Source: Actinomycetospora callitridis
GTDB taxonomy: Bacteria > Actinomycetota > Actinomycetes > Mycobacteriales > Pseudonocardiaceae
Direction: 5' to 3'
DNA: 64,000 nucleotides
NCBI RefSeq assembly: GCF_028737265.1
Contig: NZ_JAQZAK010000007.1
Coordinates: 62,001-126,000 of the forward strand
The notes under the pieces are model-generated. The model saw only the letters and a program-made list of their open reading frames with translations. It was not told the origin of the DNA and did not search any database. The position numbers and the translations under genes were made by a program. Below, piece after piece: positions 1 to 9,066 of this stretch; positions within the stretch are counted from its first letter, which is position 1; each line of letters opens with the position of its first letter.

Positions 1-366
1 TGTGAGCGCCGAGCCCGGTCCCATCGCCGGCCGAGGTGTGAGCGGGGCCGCGGTTCGATCGGCGGCTCCGGTCTGATCGCTGCCGCGGGTGGGCGGGCAC
101 GCGCTCTCCGGCGGCGCCGAGTGCAGGCAGCTCCGGGATTGCCTCCTCCGACTCGGCACGCGGCCACCGCCGCGACTCAAACGTGTCCAAGCTCGACCGC
201 GAATCGTGCTAGCCAGGTCGGTCGCGGGAGCGGACGGTCCGGGGCGAGCACATCTCGAGTACGCCACGACACAGGGAGGACGACCGCCTATGACCGCCGG
301 CCCTAGGAGGCGGCGGTGGCGGGGCGCGAGAGAGCCAACATTCAAGAAACTCACCAGGAGGAACCC
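1..366. other. Upstream region without recognisable gene
   Basis: No reading frame here has a convincing start signal or a recognisable family pattern. The last 20 bases hold the ribosome-binding site of the following esterase (AGGAGG about 6 bases before ATG 367). The window may begin inside the regulatory region of the esterase/BVMO cluster. Confidence 0.4.
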
Positions 367-1317
367 ATGCCAGGACGAGTGCTCGACCCGCAGGTCGAAG
401 CGCTGCTGCAACAGATGCGCGAGGCCGGGCAGCCGCCCTTCGAGCACATGAGCGTGCCGCAGGCCCGGCAGGCCGCGGCGGTGTTCGCCGACCTACAGGG
501 ACCCGGGCCCGAGGTCGCCTCCGTCCAGCATCGCTTCATCCCGGGACCGACCGCTGACCTGCCCGCGCGGATCTACACGCCGCAGGGTGAGGGCCCGTTC
601 CCGGCGATCTTGTACTACCACGGCAGCGGCTGGGTGATCCTCAACATCGAGATCTGCGACGCAACGATGCGTGCGCTGGCGAACGACACCGGCTGCGTCG
701 TGGTCGCGCTGAACTACCAGAAGGCACCCGAGCACAAGTTCCCGGTGCCGTTCAACGACGCGTGGGCCGGCTTGTGCTGGCTGGTCGACCACGCGTCCGA
801 AATCGACGTCGACCCGGCGCGGATCGCGGTGGGCGGCGACAGCGCGGGCGCCAACCTCGCGGCGGCCGTCGCGATCAAGTCACGCGACCAGGGCGGCCCC
901 GCACTGGCCTACCAGCTGCTCGTCTACCCCGCCGTCGAGCGCGACGTCGACAAGCCGTCGGCGGTCGAGAACGCCGAGGGCTACCTGCTGCAGCGAGAGT
1001 CGATGCGCTGGTTCTGGGGCCACTACCTTGACGGCGCGACCGACGAGCCGGACTGGCGGGCGTTTCCGTTGCAGGCGGCGAGCCTGGCCGATCTTCCCCC
1101 CGCGCTGGTGGTCACTGCGGAGTTCGACCCGCTGCGTGACGATGGGCGGCTCTACGCCGAGCGCCTGCGCGCCGAGGGGGTGAAGGTGACCTACAGCAAC
1201 TACGACGGCATGATCCACGGGTTCTACTGGATGCAGGCAGTGCTGGACGGCGCCCGGGAGTTGCACGCAGAGATCGCGCGGGAGGTGCGGGCCGCTCTGC
1301 ATACCTCCAGCTCCTGA
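367..1317 (+). CDS. Alpha/beta hydrolase, HSL-family esterase
   Basis: Predicted 316-residue esterase of the hormone-sensitive-lipase family. The oxyanion-hole region is HGSGW (residues 85-89, a variant of HGGG/HGGGW). The nucleophile elbow is GDSAG (157-161, Ser159). The likely triad is completed by Asp254 (EFDPLRDD) and His284 (IHGFYW). ATG 367 is preferred over an upstream in-frame ATG at 316 because AGGAGG sits just before it and conserved family sequence begins shortly after. No signal peptide is visible, so it should be cytosolic. It precedes two Baeyer-Villiger monooxygenases and a lactonase-type protein on the same strand, so a role in opening the esters or lactones they make is likely. 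Substrate is not readable from sequence. Confidence 0.9.
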   Translation: MPGRVLDPQVEALLQQMREAGQPPFEHMSVPQARQAAAVFADLQGPGPEVASVQHRFIPGPTADLPARIYTPQGEGPFPAILYYHGSGWVILNIEICDATMRALANDTGCVVVALNYQKAPEHKFPVPFNDAWAGLCWLVDHASEIDVDPARIAVGGDSAGANLAAAVAIKSRDQGGPALAYQLLVYPAVERDVDKPSAVENAEGYLLQRESMRWFWGHYLDGATDEPDWRAFPLQAASLADLPPALVVTAEFDPLRDDGRLYAERLRAEGVKVTYSNYDGMIHGFYWMQAVLDGARELHAEIAREVRAALHTSSS

Positions 1318-1581
1318 GGCACCGGAGCCGCCCTGAGGCCCCGGCGCTCGTCGCACCCCTCGAGGTGGAAGAGAGCAGCTAACGGCACACAGGGTTGGGT
1401 CCGGCCGGGGGCTGTCATCGCCGTTGCTCAGGAGCGTCACGGCGGAGGCACAGTGCGAACAATTTCGGTCGCGGCAGGTCTGCACGCCGTGTCCCGTGTG
1501 CCGCGCATCGGGCAGTGTCGTGGGTCACAGCGGGTCGGCGACGGTCGGGAGCGTCCGCGCCGGACGAGGAGGTCCGTGGAC

Positions 1582-3261
1582 ATGACGACGGCAGAGAGGA
1601 CGGCGGAGTCGACGTCGGGAGGGCAGGACGTCGACGTCGACGCCGTGATCATCGGGGCCGGGTTCTCCGGGCTCTACATGCTGCACACACTGCGCAACCG
1701 GATGGGCCTGCGGGCCCGCGTGTTCGAGCGGGGATCGGGCGTCGGCGGCACCTGGTACTGGAACCGGTACCCGGGCGCACGCTCGGACTCGGACTCGTAC
1801 ATCTACGGCTTCACCTTCGACCGCGACCTGTGGCTCGAGTGGGAGTGGAGTGAGCGCTACCCCGAGCAGCACGAAATCCGGGCCTACCTCGAGCACGTCA
1901 CTGAGCGCTTCGACCTCGCCCGCGACATCACCTTCTCCACGAACGTCCTGGCCGCGACCTTCGACGAGTCCACCGACACCTGGGAGGTCGCCACCGACAC
2001 GGGCGAGACGGTGCGGACCCGGTACCTCATCACTGCGGTCGGGGCGCTCTCCGCGTCGAACACGCCGCCGTTCGTGGGTGTCGACACGTTCGCCGGCGAG
2101 ACTTACCACACCGGGCACTGGCCGCACGAGGGCGTGGACTTCAGCGGCAAGCGCGTTGGTGTCATCGGCTCCGGTGCCTCCGCCGTCCAGGCGGTGCCGC
2201 TGATCGCGCAGGAGGCGAGCGACCTCACGGTCTTCCAGCGCACCGCGAACTACATCGTTCCGGCCAACAACGGACCTGTGGCCCCGGAGGTCAAGGAGGC
2301 CCGGAAGCGGGACTGGGAAGGCATCCGCGAGCGGATCCGAGCGTCGAACTTCGGCTTCGAGTTGGAGTTCGAGGAGAAGGGGGCACTGGAGGTCTCCGAC
2401 GAGGAGCTGCGGGAGCAGCTGCAGAAGCGTTGGGACGAGGGCGGCTTCGGCATCTGGCTCGGCGGATACGTCGACATGTTCTTCAGCGATGAGGCCAACG
2501 CCCGAGTGCGCGAGTTCCTGCACGAGAAGATCCGCGAGAAGGTCGACGACCCCGAGGTGGCCGAGCTCCTGGTGCCGAAGGGCTATCCCTTCGGCGTCAA
2601 GCGCAACCCGCTCGACTCCGGCTACTTCGAAACCTTCAACCTGCCGCATGTGCACCTGGTGGACGTCAAGGCCAACCCCATCGCCGAGATCACCGCCACC
2701 GGGGTCCGACTGGCCGACGGCACTCGATTCGACCTGGACGCAATCGTCTACGCGACCGGGTTCGACGCCATGACCGGACCGCTGGCCCGCATCGACATCC
2801 GCGGCCGCGGCGAGGAGCTCCTGCGCGAGAAGTGGGGCGAGGGGCCACGCACCTACCTCGGACTCATGAGCGCCGACTTCCCGAACCTATTCATGATCAC
2901 CGGTCCACAGAGCCCGTCGGTGCTGTCGAACATGCCCGTCTCCATCGAGCAGCACGTCGAGATGATCGCGCGGGCCATCGGCGACCTGCGCGAGCGCGGC
3001 GCGTCGCGGATGGAGCCGACCCGGGAGGCCGAGGACGCCTGGGTGACCCACAACCAGGAGGCCGCCAACGCGACCCTCTTCCCAAAGGCTGACACCTGGT
3101 ACATGGGCGCCAACATCCCCGGCAAACCGCGGGTGTTCATGCCCAACCTCGACTTCGTCGGACCGTACCGCGCCAAGTGCGCCGCCATCGTCGAGAACGG
3201 ATGGGAAGGCTTCGCCATCGACGGCGAGGCCGTGCCGGCCCGCGAGGAGGTCTTCGCATGA
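1582..3261 (+). CDS. Flavin-containing Baeyer-Villiger monooxygenase (cyclic ketone type)
   Basis: 559-residue class B flavoprotein monooxygenase that inserts oxygen next to a carbonyl, turning ketones into esters or lactones with NADPH and FAD. The first Rossmann motif is GAGFSG (about residue 25). The BVMO fingerprint FAGETYHTGHWP (residues 170-181) fits FxGxxxHxxxW[P/D] exactly. A second nucleotide motif GSGASA follows. ATG 1582 was chosen because GAGGAGG lies 9 bases upstream; the longer in-frame N-terminus from 1453 looks non-coding (Arg-rich, no homology pattern). It follows an esterase and is followed by a broken small gene, a lactonase and a second BVMO. Length is normal for cyclohexanone-monooxygenase relatives. 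Confidence 0.95.
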   Translation: MTTAERTAESTSGGQDVDVDAVIIGAGFSGLYMLHTLRNRMGLRARVFERGSGVGGTWYWNRYPGARSDSDSYIYGFTFDRDLWLEWEWSERYPEQHEIRAYLEHVTERFDLARDITFSTNVLAATFDESTDTWEVATDTGETVRTRYLITAVGALSASNTPPFVGVDTFAGETYHTGHWPHEGVDFSGKRVGVIGSGASAVQAVPLIAQEASDLTVFQRTANYIVPANNGPVAPEVKEARKRDWEGIRERIRASNFGFELEFEEKGALEVSDEELREQLQKRWDEGGFGIWLGGYVDMFFSDEANARVREFLHEKIREKVDDPEVAELLVPKGYPFGVKRNPLDSGYFETFNLPHVHLVDVKANPIAEITATGVRLADGTRFDLDAIVYATGFDAMTGPLARIDIRGRGEELLREKWGEGPRTYLGLMSADFPNLFMITGPQSPSVLSNMPVSIEQHVEMIARAIGDLRERGASRMEPTREAEDAWVTHNQEAANATLFPKADTWYMGANIPGKPRVFMPNLDFVGPYRAKCAAIVENGWEGFAIDGEAVPAREEVFA

Positions 3262-3436
3262 GTGCGGTCAACGATGCTCTCGGCCACCTCGGGCTGTTCT
3301 TGTCAACCCCGACTACATGCCCCAGGTCGACCGCCATGTGTCCGAGTTGCTCGGCACCGACGTGACACTTGACCCCGGCGTGACTGGCCTCGCGCGACGA
3401 CTCCGTGAACAAGTCGGCCAGCCGGCGCGGTCATGA
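3258..3436 (+). pseudogene. Small frameshifted gene coupled to the BVMO
   Basis: An ATG overlaps the BVMO stop codon (ATGA), a classic sign of translational coupling. The frame starting there (MSAVNDALGHLG...) loses sense after about 12 codons. A second frame then carries a coherent peptide (VNPDYMPQVDRHVSELLGTD, then more) to a TGA at 3434. The simplest reading is one small gene of about 58 codons with a one-base frameshift near 3290. I do not recognise the family. It may be a genuine small partner decayed by mutation, a sequencing error, or chance. Confidence 0.35.
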
Positions 3437-3487
3437 GCACCGGGGGTTTGAGCGACCTTGTCCGCCCTCGTAGGAAGGACGCCGATC

Positions 3488-4384
3488 GTGAGCGATCGCA
3501 ATCTCGCCACCGTCGTCGACGGGTACACGTTCCTGGAAGGGCCGCGGTGGCACGACGGCCGGCTGTGGCTCTCGGACTTCTACACCCACCAGGTCTTCAC
3601 CGTGGCACCCGATGGCAAGACCGAGAAGATCGTCACTGTCCCCGGCCAACCCTCCGGGCTGGGCTGGCTGCCGGACGATCGGCTCCTCGTGGTCTCGATG
3701 AAAGACCGCAAGCTGATGCGCCTCGAGGCCGGCGAGCTCGTCGAGCACGCCGACCTGTCGACCACGTCGGGCGGACACGTCAACGACATGGTCGTCGACG
3801 CACAGGGCCGCGCCTACGTCGGCAACTTCGGGTTCGACCTCATGGGCGGCGGGGCGTTCCGTACCGCGCCAATAGTGCGCGTCGACCCCGACGGCACCCA
3901 GCGCGTCGTCGCTGAAGACTTGATGTTCCCCAACGGCTCCGTGATCACCCCGGACGGCACAACGCTGATCGTCGACGAGACCCTCGGCAACCGAGTCTCC
4001 GCCTTTGACATCCTCGCCGACGGCACCCTCGGACCCCGTCGCGACTGGGCGAACTTCGGGCCCCTGCCCGACACCGACGACGTCAACACGCTGCTCGCCG
4101 CGGCCTCCATCGGCCCGGACGGCAACACACTGGACGCCGAGGGCGCCCTGTGGGTCGCCGACGCCATCCACCACCGAGTGGTCCGGATCGCCGAGGGCGG
4201 CTCGATCCTCGAGGAGATCAGCACCGGGGACGAGGGCGTGTACGCCTGCATGCTCGGCGGGGACGACGGGCGGACGCTCTTCCTCTGCGTAGCGCCGAAC
4301 TTCGACGAGGGCGAGCGCTCCACCACACGACTCGGCCGACTCGTGGCCACCGGCGTCGACGTGCCGCACGCAGGCACTCCCTGA
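3488..4384 (+). CDS. SMP-30/gluconolactonase/LRE family protein
   Basis: 298-residue six-bladed beta-propeller of the SMP-30/gluconolactonase family, whose members hydrolyse lactones in a Ca/Zn-dependent way. Family signatures visible are the N-terminal EGPRWHDGRLWLSDF block (the Glu is the usual metal ligand), GLGWLPDDRLLVVSM, HVNDMVVDAQGRAYVGNFG (Asn-Asp pair), and FPNGSVITPDGTTLIVDET. GTG 3488 is preferred because AGGAAGG lies 9 bases upstream, although a TTG at 3458 is in frame. It lies between two BVMOs, so it probably opens a lactone made by one of them. No export signal is seen. Confidence 0.88.
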   Translation: MSDRNLATVVDGYTFLEGPRWHDGRLWLSDFYTHQVFTVAPDGKTEKIVTVPGQPSGLGWLPDDRLLVVSMKDRKLMRLEAGELVEHADLSTTSGGHVNDMVVDAQGRAYVGNFGFDLMGGGAFRTAPIVRVDPDGTQRVVAEDLMFPNGSVITPDGTTLIVDETLGNRVSAFDILADGTLGPRRDWANFGPLPDTDDVNTLLAAASIGPDGNTLDAEGALWVADAIHHRVVRIAEGGSILEEISTGDEGVYACMLGGDDGRTLFLCVAPNFDEGERSTTRLGRLVATGVDVPHAGTP

Positions 4385-4524
4385 CTCGGCCGGCGAGCAC
4401 CGGAACCGCGCCTCGATCCGGACAGGGTCCGGTCCGACACCTCGACCCTTCTCCGAACAGCCTTTCCCGGCTCTCGCGCTGACCTTTCGATTCATCACGG
4501 CGTCACCAGGAGGAGTGAGCCACT

Positions 4525-6147
4525 ATGACGACCGCCGTCGACAATGCCATCGAAGAGCTCGACGTCCTGTTGGTCGGAGCTGGCTTCGCCGGCGTTTACC
4601 AGCTCGATCGGCTGCGCCGGCTCGGCTACTCGGTCAAGATCTATGAAGCCGGGTCCGACCTCGGTGGCATCTGGTACTGGAATTGCTACCCCGGCGCCCG
4701 AGTGGACACAGAGGGACCGATCTACCAGTTCTCCCGAGAAGATCTCTGGACGGACTGGGAGTTCTCCGAGCGCTACCCGGGCTGGCGGGAGGTGCGCCAG
4801 TACTTCGACCACCTCGAGCACAAGCTCGACATCAAGAAGGACGTCCGCTTCGACACCCGCGTCGAGGGCGCCGACTTCGACAGCGAGCGCAACCAATGGG
4901 TCGTGCGCACCACAGACGGCAGGACCGCCCGCTGCACCTTCCTGGTGCCATGTCTCGGGTTCGCCTCACGGCCTCACATCCCGGACATCCCGGGCCTCGA
5001 CTCGTTCCGAGGCGAGTGCCACCACACCGCCTGGTGGCCCCAACAGGGACTCGACTTCACCGGTAAGCGGGTCGCGGTCATCGGCACCGGCGCCAGCGGG
5101 GTGCAGGTCATCCAGGAGGCGGCCCGCGACGCCGCGGACCTCACGGTCTTCCAGCGCACCCCCAACCTCGCGCTGCCCATGCACCAGAAGACCCTCACCC
5201 CCGAGGATCAGCAGACGATCAAGGCCAGCCTGCCGCGGCGGTTCGAGGACCGGATCAGCACCTTCGCCGGCTTCGACTTCGACTTCCTGCCGAGCAATGC
5301 GGTCGACCTCTCACCGGAGGAGCGCACCGCGGGCTACGAGCAGGCCTGGCAGTACGGCGGCTTCAAGTTCTGGCTCGGTGTCTATCAGGACACGCTGTTC
5401 GACCCGGCGTCCAACGACCACGCGTACGCATTCTGGCGCGACAAGGTCCGGGCCCGGATCAAGGACACTGAGCTCGCCGACAAGCTCGCCCCGATGGAGG
5501 CACCGCACCCCTTCGGCGTGAAGCGGCCATCGCTCGAGCAGAACTACTACGACCTCTACAACCAGGACAACGTGCACCTCGTCGACGTCGCCGAGAACCC
5601 GATAGACGCAGTCACCCCGGCCGGCATCCGCACCCGCGACGGCGTGGAGCACGCGGTCGACGTCATCGTGCTCGCGACCGGCTTCGACTCCGTCTCCGGC
5701 GGACTGACCCAGCTGAACCTGGTGGGCACCGACGGCACTCTCCTGCGGGACAAGTGGGCCGACGGGATCGACGCCCACCTCGGCATGATGACCGCCGGCT
5801 TCCCGAACATGATCTTCCTTTACGGCCCGCAGAGCCCATCCGGCTTCTGCAACGGCCCGACCTGCGCCGAGCTGCAGGGCGAGATGGTCATCGAGATGAT
5901 CGAGCACGTCACGAAGTCCGGGAAGGCGCGCATCGAGCCCACCCCAGACGCCGACGAGGCCTGGAGCCAGCACGTCCGCGAGCTCATCGAGCCCACGCTC
6001 TTCCCGCTGGCCAAGTCCTGGTACATGGGAGCGAACATCCCAGGCAAGGCGATCCAGAGCCTCAACTACCCGGGCGGCCTCATCTCCTACCGAACGAAGT
6101 ACGCCGAGGCGAAGGACCGCGACTACGCCGGGTTCATCGTCTCCTGA
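4525..6147 (+). CDS. Second flavin-containing Baeyer-Villiger monooxygenase
   Basis: 540-residue BVMO, clearly diverged from the one at 1582. FAD-binding GAGFAG is at residues 18-23. The BVMO fingerprint FRGECHHTAWWP is at 161-172, followed by the second Rossmann motif GTGASGVQ. The start has a strong AGGAGGAG 9 bases upstream. A 140-base gap separates it from the lactonase gene, so it may have its own promoter but belongs to the same catabolic cluster. Two non-identical BVMOs suggest either two successive oxidations or two ketone substrates. Start, length and motifs all look intact. Confidence 0.95.
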   Translation: MTTAVDNAIEELDVLLVGAGFAGVYQLDRLRRLGYSVKIYEAGSDLGGIWYWNCYPGARVDTEGPIYQFSREDLWTDWEFSERYPGWREVRQYFDHLEHKLDIKKDVRFDTRVEGADFDSERNQWVVRTTDGRTARCTFLVPCLGFASRPHIPDIPGLDSFRGECHHTAWWPQQGLDFTGKRVAVIGTGASGVQVIQEAARDAADLTVFQRTPNLALPMHQKTLTPEDQQTIKASLPRRFEDRISTFAGFDFDFLPSNAVDLSPEERTAGYEQAWQYGGFKFWLGVYQDTLFDPASNDHAYAFWRDKVRARIKDTELADKLAPMEAPHPFGVKRPSLEQNYYDLYNQDNVHLVDVAENPIDAVTPAGIRTRDGVEHAVDVIVLATGFDSVSGGLTQLNLVGTDGTLLRDKWADGIDAHLGMMTAGFPNMIFLYGPQSPSGFCNGPTCAELQGEMVIEMIEHVTKSGKARIEPTPDADEAWSQHVRELIEPTLFPLAKSWYMGANIPGKAIQSLNYPGGLISYRTKYAEAKDRDYAGFIVS

Positions 6148-6354
6148 CCTCGCGTGCCGCTCGGGGCCGGTCGTCCACGGCCGACCCCGAACGGCCGACC
6201 GTGCCCGTGCACATCCCCGGGTCCTCGGACAGAGCGCGGCCCAGGGAGGAGCTAGCTATCTGGATCTTCTCGGTCCAGCTCGAGATCAAACCCTGGAGCC
6301 GCCATCGCGATGTCACACCGGATCGTGCTGAGCGGGACTACCGACCGTTGACGT

Positions 6355-6480
6355 AGTCGCGCGAAAAAAGCACTCACCGCCTTCAGGATTTCGTTGGCTC
6401 GGCGACTTCCTTGCGCAGCCGGCGCAGCTCCTCGACCGGATGCCAACCGGCAACCTCGCCCCACAAGCCTCCGGCTACTG
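6355..6480 (-). pseudogene. IS3-family transposase OrfA remnant
   Basis: On the minus strand one frame ends with VEELRRLRKEVAE and the neighbouring frame continues RRANEILKAVSAFFAR. Joined, this is the coiled-coil/leucine-zipper end of IS3-family OrfA proteins (ELRRLRKEVAELRRANEILK type). A frameshift near 6404 separates the halves, and neither the helix-turn-helix part nor an OrfB integrase is present nearby. It is a dead fragment marking past insertion activity. Confidence 0.6.
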
Positions 6481-6549
6481 GGGCCTGGTCAACATCAACA
6501 TCACTCCCGCCTCCTGAGCGAGCCAGCCCTACCGGTTGGGGTTCGACGT

Positions 6550-6675
6550 CACCGGATGTGCCCTGCGCGGAGCTGCTGGAGGTCGCCGCGGCCGGGGTGA
6601 TCCTGCGGGACGGGCCGGACCGGCTGAAGGTCGGCGCCGGCTCCTCCGAGCGCTCCCGGTTGCTGGAGATGTTCG
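6550..6675 (+). pseudogene. GAF-domain (GAF-ANTAR type) regulator fragment
   Basis: A 40-residue run reading CAELLEVAAAGVILRDG followed by SSERSRLLEMF matches the start of the GAF domain in actinobacterial GAF-ANTAR antitermination regulators (CAELLDVAAAGLLLxD...SSERARLLELFQ). Neither an upstream start nor the rest of the GAF or ANTAR domain can be followed, so this is a remnant. Confidence 0.45.
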
Positions 6676-7030
6676 CCATTACGCACGGGGGCGCGTCGTC
6701 ACCAGCAGTGATCTGGCGGCCGACCGGTTGCGGTCGGTGGGCTCGGGGTCCTGTCGGCCCAGGCTGGGCAGCACCCGGTGGTGGGCGGGAGCCACGGCAC
6801 CGGGCCCGGGCAGCCGTGGTCGCACCAGCGGGGCCCTCGCGACGGTGCGCTCGCACCGGTGTCGTTCTGCACCCGCCGCGGGAGGTGTAGGTCGGCCGAC
6901 CGCGGCGATGGTCGACATCCTGGACGAGCGAGTCATCGCGCCTGGCGGCGTTGACAGCGATCGGCTCACGGGCCAATCGTGGGACCCGCTCAGGTGGGGC
7001 TGAAGGCTGGAGGGAAGAAGGCGAGATCGT

Positions 7031-7222
7031 ATGCGGGGCAACGTGGGAGACCGGATCATTCAACACAGTCGGCGAGTCGATCAGGCTGATCGGGTCGGCA
7101 CGATCGTGGAAGTGCACGGTCAGGACGGCCCGTTCCTGGTGCGCTTCGAGAGGCGGGACCCGTGCCTGGTGTTTCCAGGACCGGACGCCGAGGTCGTCGT
7201 GGTGGACGATCCCTCATCATGA
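7031..7222 (+). CDS. DUF1918 domain protein
   Basis: 63-residue protein with the full DUF1918 pattern: N-terminal GDRIIQHSRRV, then RVGTIVEVHGQDGPFLVRF, then LVFPGPDAEVVV. The family is an SH3-like small domain common in actinobacteria, of unknown function. A purine-rich GGAAGAAGG stretch lies about 10 bases before the ATG. It stands alone in a decayed region and looks intact. Confidence 0.85.
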   Translation: MRGNVGDRIIQHSRRVDQADRVGTIVEVHGQDGPFLVRFERRDPCLVFPGPDAEVVVVDDPSS

Positions 7223-7324
7223 GCGTCAACGGTCAGGTGTCGTGTCGTTCCCCGGTCCCGACCCTCGGTGGGCAGTCTGTCGCGCGGGCTCCGAGGCTCG
7301 GGCTGGGGGCTCTCGGGAGATGGC

Positions 7325-7642
7325 ATGGGTCGGCGGCGTCGGGTTGCTGAGGTTCCTGACCTGCACGGCCTGTCGGTGCCGGATGCCGAGAACGCGGTGC
7401 TCGACGCCGGCCTGCTGCCCCGGCGAGTGTCGCAGGGCTCGGACCTTCCGTGCGCTGGCCGTCAGGACGGTGCGCTTGTTTGCGGGCAGGACCCGCGCCC
7501 GCACGCGCGCATGGTCGCCGGTGGGCAGGTGTGCTTCTGGTGTGCGCCCACGGGAGACGACCCGCCCGGCGGCGGACGTGGGGGTTCCCGGCTGCCGCGA
7601 GGTCCCCGGCCGTTGTCGCCCACTGGCTCCAAGCCGTTCTGA
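7325..7642 (+). CDS. Small PASTA-domain protein
   Basis: About 105 residues. After MGRRRRVAE comes one PASTA-like domain: VPDLHGLSVPDAENAVLDAG in the first half and VCGQDPRPHARMVAGGQV in the second, matching the VPdvvGls..eA...L..aGl and SQdPapGt.v..G..V pattern. There is no kinase domain, transmembrane segment or signal peptide, so it is not a PknB-type receptor. PASTA domains bind muropeptides or other ligands; a solitary one is of unknown role. The Gly/Pro-rich C-terminus after about residue 75 is unstructured. GGGAG lies 5-10 bases upstream of ATG 7325. Confidence 0.5.
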   Translation: MGRRRRVAEVPDLHGLSVPDAENAVLDAGLLPRRVSQGSDLPCAGRQDGALVCGQDPRPHARMVAGGQVCFWCAPTGDDPPGGGRGGSRLPRGPRPLSPTGSKPF

Positions 7643-8104
7643 ACCGGCGACCCGGCTCGCGGGCCGCCTTGCGGCCACCGAGCTTCCCGCGTGCCAGCCC
7701 GGCGCATCGCCTCAAAGGAGCCCGAAGACCGCCCTCCGCACGAGGGAGCGCCGGTGACCGGCTTCTATGTCGGCATCAGGCGCCTTTCGAGGCGCCGTCG
7801 ACGATGGTCTCGTCGTGGTGCTGCTCGAAGTACTCAAGATCGCTCCGGGGCCGCGCAACCCCGGACGATTTGACACTCGGAGATCGTCTACGCAGTCGGT
7901 GCGCGATCTCTGTATGGCCCCCTTGATGCGCTCGCATCGGACGTGACCCGGGGGAATCGTGAAGCTGGGGGTGGGCCTTCGCCATGCACGCAGGCGATCG
8001 CGTTGTCGAGGACTCAGGACGGCCTGCATCCGCTGATCCTGCGATACCTTGCTCTCAGCGGCTCCCAACTAGGTCGGTAGCCGCGCGGTGAGGGATGTGG
8101 CGAA
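7643..8104. other. Gap without recognisable gene
   Basis: No convincing coding frame. It holds a GC-rich inverted repeat (GGCGCCTTTCGAGGCGCC, about 7780-7797) that could be a terminator for the PASTA gene, although no T-tract follows. Nothing else was recognised before the slipin gene. Confidence 0.35.
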
Positions 8105-9066
8105 ATGATCGTTACCCTTGCGCTCTGCGCCGCCGTTCTCCTGGTGGCCGCAACACTGGTCGGGACGAGCGTGCGGATCATCCGCCAGTACGAGCGCGGA
8201 GTCGTGTTCCGTTTCGGCAGGGTGGAGCCCGGCACGACGAGAGCGCCCGGGATCGTCCTGCTCTGGCCGATCGCGGACCGGATGACGAAGGTCAACATGC
8301 AATCGTGACCCTTCCCGTCCCGGCGCAGGACGGGATCACTCGCGACAATGTCACCGTTCGGGTCGACGCGGTCATCTACTTCCGGGTGGTCGATCCCGTC
8401 CGCGTCGCGGTGGACGTGCAGGACTACATGTCCGCGGTCGGGCAGCTCGCCCAGACGTCCCTGCGGTCGATCATCGGGAAGAGCGACCTCGACGACCTGC
8501 TCAGCAATCGCGAGAAGCTCAACCAGGGCCTCGAGCTGATGATCGACACTCCGGTGATGGACTGGGGTCTGCACATCGACCGCGTCGAGATCAAGGACGT
8601 ATCGCTGCCCGAGTCGATGAAGCGTTCCATGTCGCGCCAGGCCGAGGCTGAGCGTGAACGTCGCGCCCGCGTGATCACCGCTGACGGCGAACGCCAGGCG
8701 GCGGCGACGCTCTCCCAGGCCGCGGAGACGATGTCGGACCATCCGGCCTCACTGCAGCTCCGTCTCCTGGAGACCGTCGTGGAGGTGGCGGCCGAGAAGA
8801 ACTCGACGCTCGTCCTCCCCTTCCCCGTCGAACTGCTGCGGTTCCTCGAGCGCATCACCCCCGAGGAGGACCGGCCCCCGACCGCCGTGGACAAGGCCGC
8901 ACGGGAGTCGGCGCCGCCCCTCGCCCCACGGGACCGGCTCGGGTCCATGGCGCGCCCCCGATCGCCCCTCCGCACGTCGCTCCGCTCGATACCCCGCTCG
9001 AAGCCTCAGCCACGACCTCGGCCACGATCTCGGAGGAGAACGACGATGCGAGCGACGCGGCGGTGA
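8105..9066 (+). pseudogene. Slipin/SPFH (band 7) membrane protein, frameshifted
   Basis: The first frame encodes one N-terminal membrane helix (MIVTLALCAAVLLVAATLVG) followed by RIIRQYERGVVFRFGRV, the standard slipin start. It then stops at a TGA (8306) just after MTKVNMQ. A neighbouring frame resumes exactly where the family continues: VTLPVPAQDGITRDNVTVRV, then the SPFH core (VDPVRVAV...AQTSLRSIIGK...), an EAERERRARVITADGE coiled coil and LPFPVELL. One base lost near 8303 explains everything. SPFH proteins scaffold membrane microdomains; here the product would be a 66-residue stub unless the frameshift is a sequencing error. The last 60 residues are an Arg/Pro-rich tail unlike typical slipins. 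Confidence 0.85.

Larger units (their letters stand above)
6148..7030. other. Decayed intergenic stretch with IS and regulator remnants
   Basis: Holds no intact gene. Two recognisable fossils are annotated separately: an IS3-type OrfA piece (minus strand) and a GAF-domain piece (plus strand). The remainder has open frames on several strands but no recognisable family, consistent with gene decay at the border between the catabolic cluster and the accessory region. Confidence 0.5.

Noticed and set aside
1525..2655. 376-residue minus-strand frame opposite the first BVMO
   Set aside because: Antisense shadow of a gene with unmistakable BVMO motifs.
7325..7642. PASTA protein as part of a Ser/Thr kinase
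   Set aside because: No kinase catalytic motifs or membrane helix in any frame nearby.
7780..7797. Strong intrinsic terminator
   Set aside because: A perfect GC hairpin is present but no T-run follows, so it is only noted as a possible hairpin.
8296..8310. Programmed frameshift in the slipin gene
   Set aside because: No slippery heptamer and no downstream structure recognised; slipins elsewhere are single-frame genes.
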